Shown here one piece after another: positions 52,901 to 63,519 of a stretch of 64,000 nt of DNA (the first letter of the stretch is position 1; each line of letters begins with the position of its first letter). Where the stretch lies: contig JAPFFF010000001.1 of the NCBI GenBank assembly GCA_039105265.1, positions 5,766,001 to 5,830,000 on the forward strand. The letters run 5' to 3'. The position numbers and the translations under genes were made by a program. The DNA comes from Tritrichomonas musculus (lineage: Eukaryota > Parabasalia > Tritrichomonadida > Tritrichomonadidae). The notes beneath the pieces are model-generated. The model saw only the letters and a program-made list of their open reading frames with translations, was not told the DNA's origin and made no database searches.

Positions 52901-54911
52901 TCATTTTTATAACGCAGATATTAATCTTACTAAGTTACCACATCAAGTTGCTGTAGAATTAATGAGCACTAAAGCAAGTTTAACGTCAAAAACACTTGAA
53001 AATGATTCAAAAAAGAAGGTATCTGAAGATGATGAAAATTTGCATGTTAATATATATGGAAACATAAAAGAAAAAGTGTCTTATTTAACAATTTCAAATT
53101 CTGCTTTTACATTTGTAGATGCACCATTGAATGTTCATACTTTAAAGCTCCTATCTTCATCTAGATCTAAATATTATATCTCAGAACACATACAAACCGA
53201 TCATGTGATTGTAGATTTTTCTTCTCATGTTAATTTGTTAATAAATTCTGTTCTTGACACAGTTAAACAATATACAATTATTATTCCTTATGATGCAGAT
53301 GAAGAAGAAGATTATAGAATCATTTTTAATTATGACAAAACATTTCTTTATAAGAAAGGTAAGAATGATGAAGATTATACTTCTATAAGTGATAGTTTTG
53401 GATATATTCCTATAGAATATGGAGAAACAATTGGATTATTTGCAGTTTCGCATAATTTTGATTTTTATATCGGAGACTTATTACGTCCACAAGGAAAATT
53501 GATCCCAATAAACATTTCTATATTGAATGAAGATTATATTGATCCAGATGATTTAAGATGGCTTAAAGAAAATGATAGTAAATATAAAATTTTTTTCAAC
53601 CAATCAGGAATCTGGAAACCAGAAAATGAATTAAATGTAACATTGACTGCATATCAAAATTTAATAAGTGTAGGAACACATCCAAATATAACTGTTGAAA
53701 AGAAAGGAATGTTCAATTTCACCACACATCAATTGGTTTTTCCAACCCCAACATTAGCCCCTTATGCAACAGAAATTCCTACCAAAACTCCAATTCCTGA
53801 AACAATCAAAAATTTATTCGAAAACGATAAAAATGAAATAACAAATCTTGATGAAATAAATACTGCATTAACTGACAAATTTGAAGAAATGAAAGGTGCA
53901 GAAGGAAATAAAATTGTCGTTGTAAATGCTAATTCTTTCCCATTCCATAAAGATCTTAATGAAAATGAATTTATTAAACCTATACCTAATGCAAAAATTG
54001 ACTTTGTTGATGGAAATTTGAATCTAATTTTACCGGATGAGGGAATGTTGACTGTAAAATTAAATAAAAGTGAAGATGTTCGATTACAAATGAATGGAAA
54101 TGGAAAAATTGAATTTGAACAAACTAATTCAGGTAAAAAGATTAATATTAAAAATCAAGCCAACATTAATGGATCATTATCAATTACGGTTCCTGATGAA
54201 ATTGAGTCATTTTCATTTGAATCGATTGATTTATCAAAAGATGGTGAAATTAATTGCAAGTCTAAAAGTGGAAAAAGTCAATCGATAACAATTAATAATC
54301 TTAAAGTTGACACACAATCAAATACAAAACTTAGCACTGCTGTTATAAGTAATTCTTTAACAATTCCTCAATCATCAAAATTAGAATTACACAATGTTGA
54401 TGTCAAAAACTCCGATATTTATTACAATATTATGAATTTTGACTCCTTGGACTCAATTCTTTCTGGAGATTTCAAAGATCCTCCAAAAAGCATCAAAATT
54501 ACATCCTCGGGATCAACAGATCAAATAATATCTAAGACATTTGATTTGTTGGAAGGTAATTTTGAAGATGGAATTTGCAAACAATGGGTTGAGAAAATAG
54601 AGTTTAATGTTCAAAATAAGTACAAATACATTGATTGCTACAATTCTAATAATTTAATGATTTTGGCCCAAAAACAAAAAATAATGATTGAACTATTAAA
54701 TGAACCTAAAAAAGAAAATAATGGTGGAGGTAATGGTGGAAGTAAAGGAAAAGGTTTGCCACCTGGTGCAATAGCTGGTATTGTCATTGGGGTCATTGTA
54801 GCTATTGCAATAGTTGTTGTGGTGGTGATTTTAGTTATTAGGAAGAAGAAAAACAACTACAGTGAAAATAGTATAAAGGAAGATGATGAGCAAAAGCAAG
54901 ACGAAGTTTAA
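49959..54911 (+). pseudogene. large broken membrane-protein gene
   Basis: A nearly 5-kb coding stretch reads through several frames. It has no ATG at its beginning, a TAA at 50193, a frameshift near 50300, another near 51650 and a TAG at 51882. Parts in order: two copies of a ~200-residue lectin-like beta domain (CGIVCSTTNGNFEYTFKG and CGFVCSTNYGSFEYTFQG; NYALVYTSD and NYALIYTSD; YWPNLHAKRLNITEF and YWPSTIARRVNITDF). A Pro/Ser stalk and a few F-S-x-S repeats (FSESNGFSLSNQFSQSSKF) follow. Then comes a long ectodomain of BspA-like beta-strand composition, a transmembrane segment and a charged tail. It looks like a once-intact type I surface protein of ~1650 residues. Its stalk is like that of the gene at 29.5-31.3 kb. 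Confidence 0.75.
51885..54911 (+). CDS. long open part of the broken surface-protein gene
   Basis: This frame is open for 1008 codons after the TAG at 51882-51884; the first in-frame ATG is at 52722. The content is Asn-rich and strand-rich, with repeated motifs (PYIADEIGLFLTSHFIDIHA and EYGETIGLFAVSHNFDFYI; PNITVEKKGMFNF), so the ectodomain itself contains an internal duplication. Near the end a Gly-rich linker (NNGGGNGGSKGKGLPPG) precedes one transmembrane helix (AIAGIVIGVIVAIAIVVVVV) and a tail KKKNNYSENSIKEDDEQKQD. It could in principle be expressed from an internal start, but would lack a signal peptide. I regard it as part of the pseudogene. Confidence 0.5.
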   Translation, partial: HKIIAHIRCSNITDPLLYFQSNGDFGTCDNTIRIRGDIYETVSHLTLENLTYDSYYHDIDVDTLYLKNCIHQVYGKYISPKNLIIENSTYYKKDSHKFNTFSVVLSNLTNRPQYLIRCQNGKLILSYKDWNDEFYTDYKEISPYIADEIGLFLTSHFIDIHADFEYKNYNPINLNISILSIGDDVSSYSNPNILSDKEKYFVNFTTSGNWSNAGENNSITITAFYDYVDLNVTNNGNITINKNQAIFNHPSKWTPEYYQPLNNTDTSVLYYIILVDSYQMYSCESNVQTLLKCRYNNCHSFENNNRIDYIIDAKCANPDTLNEVLANIHENTDKLIIENHFYNADINLTKLPHQVAVELMSTKASLTSKTLENDSKKKVSEDDENLHVNIYGNIKEKVSYLTISNSAFTFVDAPLNVHTLKLLSSSRSKYYISEHIQTDHVIVDFSSHVNLLINSVLDTVKQYTIIIPYDADEEEDYRIIFNYDKTFLYKKGKNDEDYTSISDSFGYIPIEYGETIGLFAVSHNFDFYIGDLLRPQGKLIPINISILNEDYIDPDDLRWLKENDSKYKIFFNQSGIWKPENELNVTLTAYQNLISVGTHPNITVEKKGMFNFTTHQLVFPTPTLAPYATEIPTKTPIPETIKNLFENDKNEITNLDEINTALTDKFEEMKGAEGNKIVVVNANSFPFHKDLNENEFIKPIPNAKIDFVDGNLNLILPDEGMLTVKLNKSEDVRLQMNGNGKIEFEQTNSGKKINIKNQANINGSLSITVPDEIESFSFESIDLSKDGEINCKSKSGKSQSITINNLKVDTQSNTKLSTAVISNSLTIPQSSKLELHNVDVKNSDIYYNIMNFDSLDSILSGDFKDPPKSIKITSSGSTDQIISKTFDLLEGNFEDGICKQWVEKIEFNVQNKYKYIDCYNSNNLMILAQKQKIMIELLNEPKKENNGGGNGGSKGKGLPPGAIAGIVIGVIVAIAIVVVVVILVIRKKKNNYSENSIKEDDEQKQDEV

Positions 54912-56009
54912 ATTATATTGAATTCAATAAGGTTTGATAAAGGCTCTGACACCTCTCAATTTGATGATCGTCAAAATAAAAAAATTATTTAAAAAGTTTG
55001 ATTATTTTATATTCAAAAATTTAGAACAAAGATTTGTTATATTATTTTTTTTTTTTTTTTTTTTTTTTATTGTATTTTTAGTGATTATTTTGATTTAAAC
55101 TATTTTTAAACAGAGATTTTCTGGTTATAATAATTATTTTTCAATAACATCTAGTAAATTTGAATTGATTTCCTTTTTAAAACTTTTTCAATGATAAAAT
55201 TATAAAAATTTTATAAAGTTACAAAAAAAAAACATAACTCAATTAAAAAATTGAATTGAAAAAATCCGCATCTAGGAATAAATTTCACGGATTAGGATTT
55301 TAACTCCATTTTCAATTGAGGTATGTTCATTTTTGTAAACTTTTTTAGCTGTTGAATATTTATGATGGATATATTTATTTATAAATTTCACGGATTAGGA
55401 TGTTAACTTTTTCAAAGCAAACTTCAAATTCTATTGTATCGTTTTCTCAGTTTGATTGTTCAATTTCTTCATGTATAAAGGTTTTTAATAAATTATATTT
55501 AGGTTATATTATTATAATTGAATAATGTATTTAAAAATGTAGCGAATAAAAAATTATGAAGAAATACAAGTTTAAAGTTGATTTGTGATATTAATGAACT
55601 GATCTACAGATTTTAATTGAAGATGATTGTTTTTGATGGTGCTTTATGAATAAATTAAATTTTCTAAATTGTCATTTAGTCTTATTAATTTTTAAAAGGA
55701 TATGTATGGGTACTGGATTCTCTTCCGTCATTTATTTATATATTCATATATTATATTAATTAAGAGTTAATTAGATTATTTTATAAATACCAGAATATTT
55801 TAATGGGCAATAAGTGATATATCAACGATTTTATTTTTAAATGAGAAATGATCGTTTTTTTATTTTTTGAATAAGATCATTGAAATATTTGAATATAAAA
55901 ATTTAATTATGAAATATTTTTATCTTTTAGAACTACTTATATTTATAAATTATTTAATATAAATAAAAATATATAAATATATTATATTAGAAAAAATATT
56001 AATGTTAAG
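54912..56009. other. intergenic region with a short duplication
   Basis: About 1.1 kb with no supported gene. AAATTTCACGGATTAGGAT occurs twice (near 55281 and 55384), and a poly-T run of ~22 lies near 55047-55068. Confidence 0.5.
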
Positions 56010-56431
56010 AATTATGTTTATTTTTTGGAGCTAAAAAAACAATTCAATATCTTTTGGTCAAGTGTAACAATTTTTTCGTTGAGCGCAAATAAAAGAATTC
56101 GTTTGTTGGTTCTAAAAATATGGAATTTTTCAATATTTGACCAGAATTTCATAATTTTTGGCTTAAAAAATAATATAATTTTTTCAATCTTTGAAAAAAA
56201 TAGTAGATTTCTAGGATAATTATTTCAAAAAGAAATAATTATATTTAAGACATCTTTTAAATCTTGCGAATTTTCATCAATTTTGTAATCATTAAAAATG
56301 CGAATTAAATTTTCATAATTTTCTTCAAGATCATCTGAATTTTTCAAGAATTCCATTAAAGAAGATTCGACAAGTTCTCGAGAATGCATATATATTATGA
56401 TATCTGAGTTTTCTTTCAAGAATTCACTCAT
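56010..56431 (-). pseudogene. truncated DUF3447 gene fragment
   Basis: From the ATG at 56429-56431 the frame reads MSEFLKENSDIIIYMHSREL and then EFLKNSDDLEENYENLIRIF, the characteristic DUF3447 start. It stops after 68 codons. Beyond the stop the sequence continues to resemble the family (MKFWSNIEKFHIFRTNKRIL, then LFALNEKIVTLDQKIL), compared with FDIFKSDKRILLYLIESKIL in the MULE transposase head. Then homology ends. It is a 5' fragment of a host-family gene, dead. Confidence 0.75.
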
Positions 56432-56474
56432 TTTTATTTTATAAAGTAATAAAAAGTGACAAAATAGCTTGTAT

Positions 56475-57212
56475 GCATTTTTTTAAAAAAACTGCTGATT
56501 AAAAGTTCATTCCCAATATAAATATAAATATAATGTAATTTATCACTATTATATTTTTATTTATTTAATATAAATTCGGAGCTCTATAACAAGATATTAA
56601 AGATTCTTATTTATCGTTTTTTCATTTTCAAATATTTTGAATTGCTAAAAATTTATGATAAAAAAAAGAAATTTCTCAGAACTTTTTTTAGAAAATTGCT
56701 GATTAAAAGTTCATTCCCGATATAAATATAAGTATATTATAATATAATACTATTATATATTTATTTATTTAATATAAATTCGGAGCTCTATAACAAGATA
56801 TTAAAGATTCTTATTTATCTTTTTTTCATTTTCAAATATTTTGAATTGCTAAAAATTTATGATAAAAAAAAGAAACTTCTCAGAACTTTTTTTAAAAAAT
56901 TGCTGATTAAAAGTTCATTCCCGATATAAATATAAGTATATTATAATATAATACTATTATATATTTATTTATTTAATATAAATTCGGAGCTCTATAACAA
57001 GATATTAAAGATTCTTATTTATCTTTTTTTCATTTTCAAATATTTTGAATTGCTAAAAATTTATGATAAAAAAAAGAAACTTCTCAGAACTTTTTTTAAA
57101 AAATTGCTGATTAAAAGTTCATTCCCAATATAAATATAAGTATATTATAATATAATACTATTATATATTTATTTATTTAATATAAATTCGGAGCTCTGTA
57201 ACAAGATATTAA
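56475..57212. repeat. 204-bp tandem repeat, ~3.6 copies
   Basis: GCTGATTAAAAGTTCATTCC recurs at 56493, 56698, 56902 and 57106 (spacing 204-205). Each unit includes AATTCGGAGCTCTATAACAA and AAATATTTTGAATTGCTAAA. Copies are nearly identical, so the expansion is recent. It has no coding content and lies directly upstream of the truncated DUF3447 fragment. Confidence 0.92.
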
Positions 57213-57599
57213 ATGATTTTAAATTTCTTTCAATATTTATATAACTATTGAAAAATTATAAATCTTAATTTGGTCAACTTTTATTAATTAAATGCTTTTT
57301 TATATTATTATATATATAAAAATAAAATAAAAAATTTTTTTCATAAATAAAAATTTTAAATATTTTAACGAATTTTGATCGTCTACCCACACATATTTAA
57401 AAGGTTTACATTCCAAGTTTAGAATTTCCAACTGGAAAAAAAAAAAAAAAAAAAAATGGTATAATTCAATTTTTCAATTATAATATTCAAAATTGAATGT
57501 TGTAAAAGGTACCGAAAAGTGTCGATTTTCCAGTCTACCAAAAAAATCCATTGAATATTGAAATTTGAATTTTACATTCAATTATTATTTTATTATTTG
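57213..57599. other. intergenic spacer
   Basis: A+T-rich, with a poly-A run near 57437-57456 and a TCAATTATTATT stretch before the ATG at 57600. No gene. Confidence 0.5.
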
Positions 57600-57787
57600 A
57601 TGAGCAATTTCAACACACAAAATTGTGATCAAGATCAGAATTCTGATATTGTTGGTGATGAAAACTTCGAAAGTGATGATTTAATTACATTTCAACATGA
57701 TTCTGCAACAATAAATTTTATTCACAATTAACAAAATATTCCAAGAATATCAGAGAATCGTATCTATTTTCAGATGTTAGCAATCGT
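57600..57787 (+). pseudogene. out-of-frame 5' part of the BTB-like/glycine-rich gene
   Basis: An ATG at 57600 opens a frame (MSNFNTQNCDQDQNSDIV, then ENFESDDLITFQHDSATI) that ends at a stop near 57731. From ~57705 the other frame reads NNKFYSQLTKYSKNIRESYL and joins directly to the downstream ORF. A one-base frameshift near 57705-57720 therefore separates the natural N-terminus from the main body. The joined order (acidic start, then BTB-like strand and helix) fits trichomonad BTB-type proteins. Confidence 0.6.
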
Positions 57788-59848
57788 ATGCCTCAAGAAA
57801 TTCTTAAATTTCAAGAAGAATCACAACTTTTACCAGAGAATATCGATTTATTTTTCCAATTATTACAACAAAATTACAACATTAATGAAGATTCGATCTT
57901 TACATATATTCAATGCATAGATCTTCTTAAAATTTCCGATTTTTTAGAAGTTCGAAAACTTACATCCAAAATCAAGCAATATATTAAATCACACAAAGTC
58001 GATGTTGATTTTATTATCCAAATGATCCAATATAATGTTAAAACACAAACAAAAACATCAAATCAACAAATGAAAATCAGTAGTGAAATCGAACAAATGT
58101 TAACAAGCAAAATCAACGAATGTTTTTCAAATGAGAAATTCGGCCAATTACCAATTGAAATTATTCATCGAGTTGTTTCAAAAAGTTCACCGGATTTAAT
58201 CAATACTAACAAACTTTTCGATATTATAATAAAATCACTGAGTAAATATTTTGTTTTATTTCCATTTCTTGATCTTCAAAAACTATCAAATGATCGACTT
58301 GAAGAATTGTGTGAAATGTATTCAAAATCGAATGAAAACACACGACATTATTTTGATTATCTGAAGTGTAATTTAAACCTAATAAATGAAATAAACAATC
58401 GTAAAAAAAATCTTCAAGAAATGAATGATCAACAGCTCAATAAAATGAAAGATTTAGAAACGTTACTTCAAAAACAATTGAATGAATCTGAGTCAAAAAA
58501 TGCTCAACTACAAAATCAATTAAATGAACAACAAATTCAATTAAATGAACAGCTAAATAAAATTAAAGATTTAGAAACATCATTTCAAAAACAATTGAAT
58601 GAATTAGAGTTAAAAAATGCTCAACTACAAAACTATCCTAAAGATATCTTAATTAAAGGACAAATCGTTGCCAGTGTTGAAAAAGGACTTTTTATCAATG
58701 CAGAAATAAATTTGGAAGATAACGGTTCAACACTTGACACAACAAAAAGTAAAGTGATCGTTAGCACAAGTAATGCAAAAACTATTGGAAGTGAAGCGTA
58801 TGAAGATGGTGAACGAATCACATCGCATCACATGAACACATCATTTGCTTGCAAGCCAGGCAAGTACTACGTGAGATGCATTGTTTTTAACAGTGACGAT
58901 GAATCAAACGAAATTGTGAGTAACTCAGTGACAACAAATTCAAGTTGTCTTACATTCGGCTATTTAAAAAGAGAACCAGTCAAAATTTCACTTCCTCAAG
59001 GTCAATACAAACTTGAAGTATGGGGTGCAAAAGGTGGTGATAGTACTGGAAATGGTCATCCTAATTGTAGTCGAGGTAATTCAACAGTTCCAGGAGGTTT
59101 AGGCGGTTATTCACGTGGTATTCTAAGTTTGAATAAAAAAGAGACTGTTTTTGTTTTTGTTGGTGAAGAAGGTCGTGCATCTGATTCATCTGATGGATCA
59201 ACTACAGAAGGAGGCTTCCCAGATGGTGGAGGAACAAAAACTAGTTACTGTTCTAATTATCATACAGTTCCAGGAACAGGGGGAGGCTCAACGTCAATTC
59301 GAATCGGAAGTGACTCAAACTACACACGAGTGATTGTCGCTGGTGGAGGAGGTGGAGCTAGTGGTGACTGTCAAAATGCTAGTCCAGGTGGATTTGGAGG
59401 AGGTCTAAATGGAGGCAACTGCTACTATAATGGATCACTTCGGAACCTAGGCGCAGGCACTCAGACAGGCAGCACGAAAGGCGTTAGTTATAAAGATAAC
59501 GGAGATCCAGGATCATTTGGTTTAGGTGCCCCGAGCAAGTACAACTCAGGATGTCATTCCGGTGGAGGAGGCGGAGGCGGTTGGTATGGAGGCGGCGGTG
59601 GAGGATATGGAAGTCACTTCGATTGTTCAGGTGGTGGCGGCGGATCAGGCTGGACATTTACAGAGTCGAACTTTTTAGCATTTCAGTTAGGAGACTCTAT
59701 AAATGCATCTAAGTTTACTCTAACCGGTGCGTACTACTTATCAGATGTGATGTGCGTTGGAGGTAACGAAGAATTCCCTCGTCCAGATGGAAAAGGAAAT
59801 GAACGAGGTCATATTGGACATGGTTTTGCGAAAATCACACCATTATAA
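57788..59848 (+). CDS. BTB-like/coiled-coil/glycine-rich protein
   Basis: The open frame encodes 686 residues from the ATG at 57788, though the natural start is probably 57600 with a frameshift between. Residues 1-100 are the rest of a BTB/POZ-like fold (PENIDLFFQLLQQNYNINED, TYIQCIDLLKISDFLEVRKL). A BACK-like helical stretch follows to ~200. Residues ~215-285 are a coiled coil with a near-perfect internal repeat (KDLETLLQKQLNESESKNAQ and KDLETSFQKQLNELELKNAQ). Residues ~390-680 are a glycine-rich domain of the ALK/LTK type (LPQGQYKLEVWGAKGGDSTG, VFVGEEGR, GGGSTSIRIG, VIVAGGGGGASG, GGGGGGGWYGGGGGGYG). There is no signal peptide or transmembrane segment, so it is probably intracellular, unlike the glycine-rich protein at 28.9 kb. 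G+C rises in the glycine domain because of GGN codons. Confidence 0.75.
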   Translation: MPQEILKFQEESQLLPENIDLFFQLLQQNYNINEDSIFTYIQCIDLLKISDFLEVRKLTSKIKQYIKSHKVDVDFIIQMIQYNVKTQTKTSNQQMKISSEIEQMLTSKINECFSNEKFGQLPIEIIHRVVSKSSPDLINTNKLFDIIIKSLSKYFVLFPFLDLQKLSNDRLEELCEMYSKSNENTRHYFDYLKCNLNLINEINNRKKNLQEMNDQQLNKMKDLETLLQKQLNESESKNAQLQNQLNEQQIQLNEQLNKIKDLETSFQKQLNELELKNAQLQNYPKDILIKGQIVASVEKGLFINAEINLEDNGSTLDTTKSKVIVSTSNAKTIGSEAYEDGERITSHHMNTSFACKPGKYYVRCIVFNSDDESNEIVSNSVTTNSSCLTFGYLKREPVKISLPQGQYKLEVWGAKGGDSTGNGHPNCSRGNSTVPGGLGGYSRGILSLNKKETVFVFVGEEGRASDSSDGSTTEGGFPDGGGTKTSYCSNYHTVPGTGGGSTSIRIGSDSNYTRVIVAGGGGGASGDCQNASPGGFGGGLNGGNCYYNGSLRNLGAGTQTGSTKGVSYKDNGDPGSFGLGAPSKYNSGCHSGGGGGGGWYGGGGGGYGSHFDCSGGGGGSGWTFTESNFLAFQLGDSINASKFTLTGAYYLSDVMCVGGNEEFPRPDGKGNERGHIGHGFAKITPL

Positions 59849-59937
59849 AGTTAAGCAAAAATATTGAGTGAATTTATAATTTAAGGAAATTATTGAAAAA
59901 TAATAATAAATATATATTAAATAATTCAAATATTATA

Positions 59938-61564
59938 TATAGTTATGTTTGTTTTGAGGAAAATGTTAGTTTTGAAGGAAAATCTGACAAAAAGACGTTA
60001 AGGAAAAAATCTATTTTATTTGCTTTTTTTCCAGCAACAAATGAATAATTTGATTTTTTAAGTAATAGCAAATTATCAACAAACTAACATGAATTAAAAT
60101 AACCGATGAAATGAACGTTTATAAATTCATACAAAAAGATATCAGATTTGATGATCAAAAATAAAAGTCAATTAAAACAATTAATTTTATGATTTGCGTG
60201 TTTAAAACAGATTAATTTAACAATATTCGGTATTTTTAGCCTATTCTAAATCGCTGGCGATGAGATAGTTTGAATAAATAGTTTTTTTTTATAATCATTT
60301 TTATTTTGATAATATTTACTTAAATATCGATTATTTTTTTAGAAAAAGCAATGTAAATATAAGATTATCATTCATTATATATATTTCTATTATAAGCATT
60401 TCATAATTCTCAATATATATGAAAATTGCTGGGGTTTTTAAAAAAGTCATCAAAAATGAATTGTTCAATTTTATAACAGAAAAAATAAAAACTGCATAGC
60501 AAAAAATATAATACGCATGGTTTTGAAATAAGATACTAGCATAATATCACTTTTTTAAATCCCTGTAATAATAAAAATGAAAAAACGTGTTTTTAATTGA
60601 TTGCTTCTTGGAATCAAAAATTTCTGGAATATTGATATTTAAGGTGAAAATTATATGCTCAATAGTATAATATTATTAAATATAAAATTATATAGATGAA
60701 ACTTACTTTGTCTTGAGAAAAATTCACTTTTTTCTAAAATTCAATAAACTTATATAAAAGATGCAAAAGTATAGGTTTTCAATGCGTTTTGGCATTTATT
60801 TTCTTTCTCATATTTATTTAAAAGATTATTAATCTATTTTAATACTTATTTTAAAAAATCAATTAATCATTTAAGAATTTTTCTTTTAAATCAATTTTAT
60901 TTCGACATTTTCAAGAAATGAGCTGTTAAAACACATCACTTCTTTCATAATCAAAATTTTCTTCATAACACAAAAAAATACCTCATATTCATTATAAATC
61001 TTATTTTTTTTATCTTGTTATTGATAGCAGGATAGACGAAACATACGAATTAAAACAATTTCCAAATTTAAGTTTTCTGGAAGCAAAATATTGTCAATTG
61101 GAAAGTGGTGGTATGTTTAAATATGTAATTACTATATGATTAAATTTTAGTTAATTGGATAAAGAAACAATTGATATTTAAGTAAATATTATCAAAATAA
61201 AAATGATAATAAAAAAAAAACTATTTATTCAAACTATCTCATCGCCAGCGATTTAGAATAGGCTAAAAATACCGAATATTGTTAAATTAATCTGTTTTAA
61301 ACACGCAAATCATAAAATTAATTGTTTTAATTGACTTTTATTTTTGATCATCAAATCTGATATCTTTTTGTATGAATTTATAAACGTTCATTTCATCGGT
61401 TATTTTAATTCATGTTAGTTTGTTGATAATTTGCTATTACTTAAAAAATCAAATTATTCATTTGTTGCTGGAAAAAAAGCAAATAAAATAGATTTTTTCC
61501 TTAACGTCTTTTTGTCAGATTTTCCTTCAAAACTAACATTTTCCTCAAAACAAACATAACTATA
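59938..61564. mobile_element. 1.6-kb element with ~390-bp inverted ends
   Basis: The ends TATAGTTATGTTTGTTTTGA are inverted copies extending ~390 bp (59938-60327 and ~61176-61564), nearly identical. The middle ~850 bp has no ORF. Long TIRs and no gene suggest a non-autonomous MULE-like element, but the flanks show no clear 8-11-bp duplication, only A/T strings. The class is therefore undecided. Confidence 0.7.
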
Positions 61565-61737
61565 ATATGTGATATTTTATAATTAATAAAACCTTTTCAT
61601 ATTTCAAGATATGTAAATGGACAACTTCAAAATTTTATTAATCAATTTAAAAAAAATTGCATTACAATCTGAGAATAAAAACTTGAAATTACAAATAAGC
61701 CCAAAAAACTTTATCAAATGATAAGAATGAGAAAGCA

Positions 61738-62064
61738 ACACCAAAAAGCATTAAAAATATAGTAAAAATCTCACCACTTGCAAATACAGCACTTCATTCG
61801 CTTGGTACTGCTCAAAAAAAGTAAAAATAAAATAGTAAATAAGCCAGCACTTGTAAATACACGACCTGTTTCACCCGATAATATTCGAAAAAATGTAGAA
61901 AGTCTTAACCAGAAAATGATAGAGGCTAAAAATAAATGGGAAAGTGAAAAGAGGAGGATTTTCGCTTTCGCTGCTGACGAGTTTAGGTCTTGTTATGACA
62001 ATTCGGATACATTAGATGAAAGATCTTTCAAAAGCTTTTTAGGAAGAAAACTAGTTAAAAAAAA
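61738..62064 (+). pseudogene. coiled-coil gene remnant
   Basis: A plus-strand fragment reads TPKSIKNIVKISPLANTALH, then after a frame break PALVNTRPVSPDNIRKNVES, LNQKMIEAKNKWESEKRRIF, FAADEFRSCYDNSDTLDERS and FKSFLGRKL. The W-E-x-x-K-R and F-x-A-D-E-F-R pattern is found in large trichomonad coiled-coil proteins. The N-terminus is lost, and the frame runs into a tRNA gene on the other strand, so it is a dead fragment. Confidence 0.55.
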
Positions 62065-62069
62065 AAATG

Positions 62070-62141
62070 TGCGTTGCCCGGGAATCGAACCCGGATCTCA
62101 AGCTTGGAAGGCTCACATGATAACCACTACACTAGCAACGC
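62070..62141 (-). tRNA. tRNA-Gly (anticodon TCC)
   Basis: The acceptor is GCGTTGC/GCAACGC. The D-arm follows TAGTGTAGTGGTTATCA, the anticodon loop is CTTCCAA (TCC), and the T-arm CCGGG-TTCGATT-CCCGG. This is the standard eukaryotic tRNA-Gly pattern. Confidence 0.95.
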
Positions 62142-62170
62142 CTGTGTTTTTCTTTTTAAATTCATATTAG

Positions 62171-63181
62171 TAATTTATATTGACATAAATTTATATTGAC
62201 AGAAAATTTAATTCAAATTAATTCTTTATATATTAGTAATAAAATTATCATAATTAATATACATAAAATTAATCATAAATATTTGTATATTTATTTTCCA
62301 AAAATGTCTATCAGGAGTCGAGATTTCCCTTTTAAAATTCACAGACTCTGTTTAATCAAATTTTTCTCAATTTTTATCATAAAGTTGTTATTCGAGTACC
62401 AATTTATAATATTTTTTCAGATTTTTTGATTTTTATCATTAAATAATAGTTAAGAAGTATGCATAAAATATAATAGCTTACTCAATAGAAATATTTGTTT
62501 ATCATATATCAACAATTTTAAAAATACATTCTTGGTATGTTAATATTCGTTAATTAGATTTTATTTCTATTTCTACAGCGAAGAATTCAAATTTAATTAA
62601 ATAACATTTCAAATTATATAAAAATTTTAAATATATATGTATTTACATATATTAGATAGTTCTCTCATTGCTAATGGAATCATAATGATGACTTTTGGCC
62701 TGATAAATAAAAGCTCCTCTATAATTGGGCCTGATACTAAATATTTGTTATTGACAACTAAAAATGAGAATTATCTAAAATATAATCATTGAGGTTTTTT
62801 CATCATTGGAATCAGTGTCAATTAGATGAATAAACATTTGGGATTTAAACTTTAACAAATAAAAGAAGCTAATACAACAGTAATAACAAATGTCTTATTT
62901 ACAATTCAGAATCGAATTTTCAGTTAGAATTTGGAATTATCAGACCAACTCACATTTAACTAAAGAGAACTATATTTTTTTATTTAATATGTAAATAATT
63001 GCAAATAATTTGTAATCAAAATATGAGCAGTTTCTTTAATTTTATAAAGTTTTATTTGCACAAAAAAAAATTATTTTAAAAAAGATATTTAAATTGCAAA
63101 TACTTTTTGTAATCAATAAAAAAAATTATTTCAAAAAAATGGCAAATTGAAACAAAATAAATTTTTTTGTGAAAAAATTAA
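62171..63181. other. A+T-rich intergenic region
   Basis: About 1 kb with no supported gene; several T/A homopolymers. Confidence 0.5.
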
Positions 63182-63345
63182 TTTCTTTCAATGAAACCAC
63201 TTTTTGAATAAAAATAACAAGCAAAAAAATGTAAAAAACTTTTTATGAGAAAAAAGTTATTCAAAAAGTGTTAATTGAAAGGAATTCGAGTTTATTCGGA
63301 TCTACTTTTTGAGCGAAGCTCAAAAAGTAGATCCGAATAAACTCG
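63182..63345 (-). repeat. repeat related to the 38.4-kb MITE, ending in a perfect 59-bp hairpin
   Basis: The complement shares AACTTTTTTCTCATAAAAAG-like and ATTCAAAAAGTGGTTTCATT stretches with 38590-38690. At 63287-63345 two 28-bp arms (CGAGTTTATTCGG...TTTTTGAGC) flank a GAA loop with no mismatch. Confidence 0.75.
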
Positions 63346-63519
63346 TAAATTTTTCAAAAGATGACAACTTTTTTTCAAATGTAATTCTTTTTGGCCAAAA
63401 AGTTATTATCTGAAAAAACTCAATATAATTGAATTATTAGTATTATTTCTAATAAATACATTTAATGCAAAATATCGTTTGAATTTTAAAATTTAAAATA
63501 ATTTTGATAAGTCTCTAAT

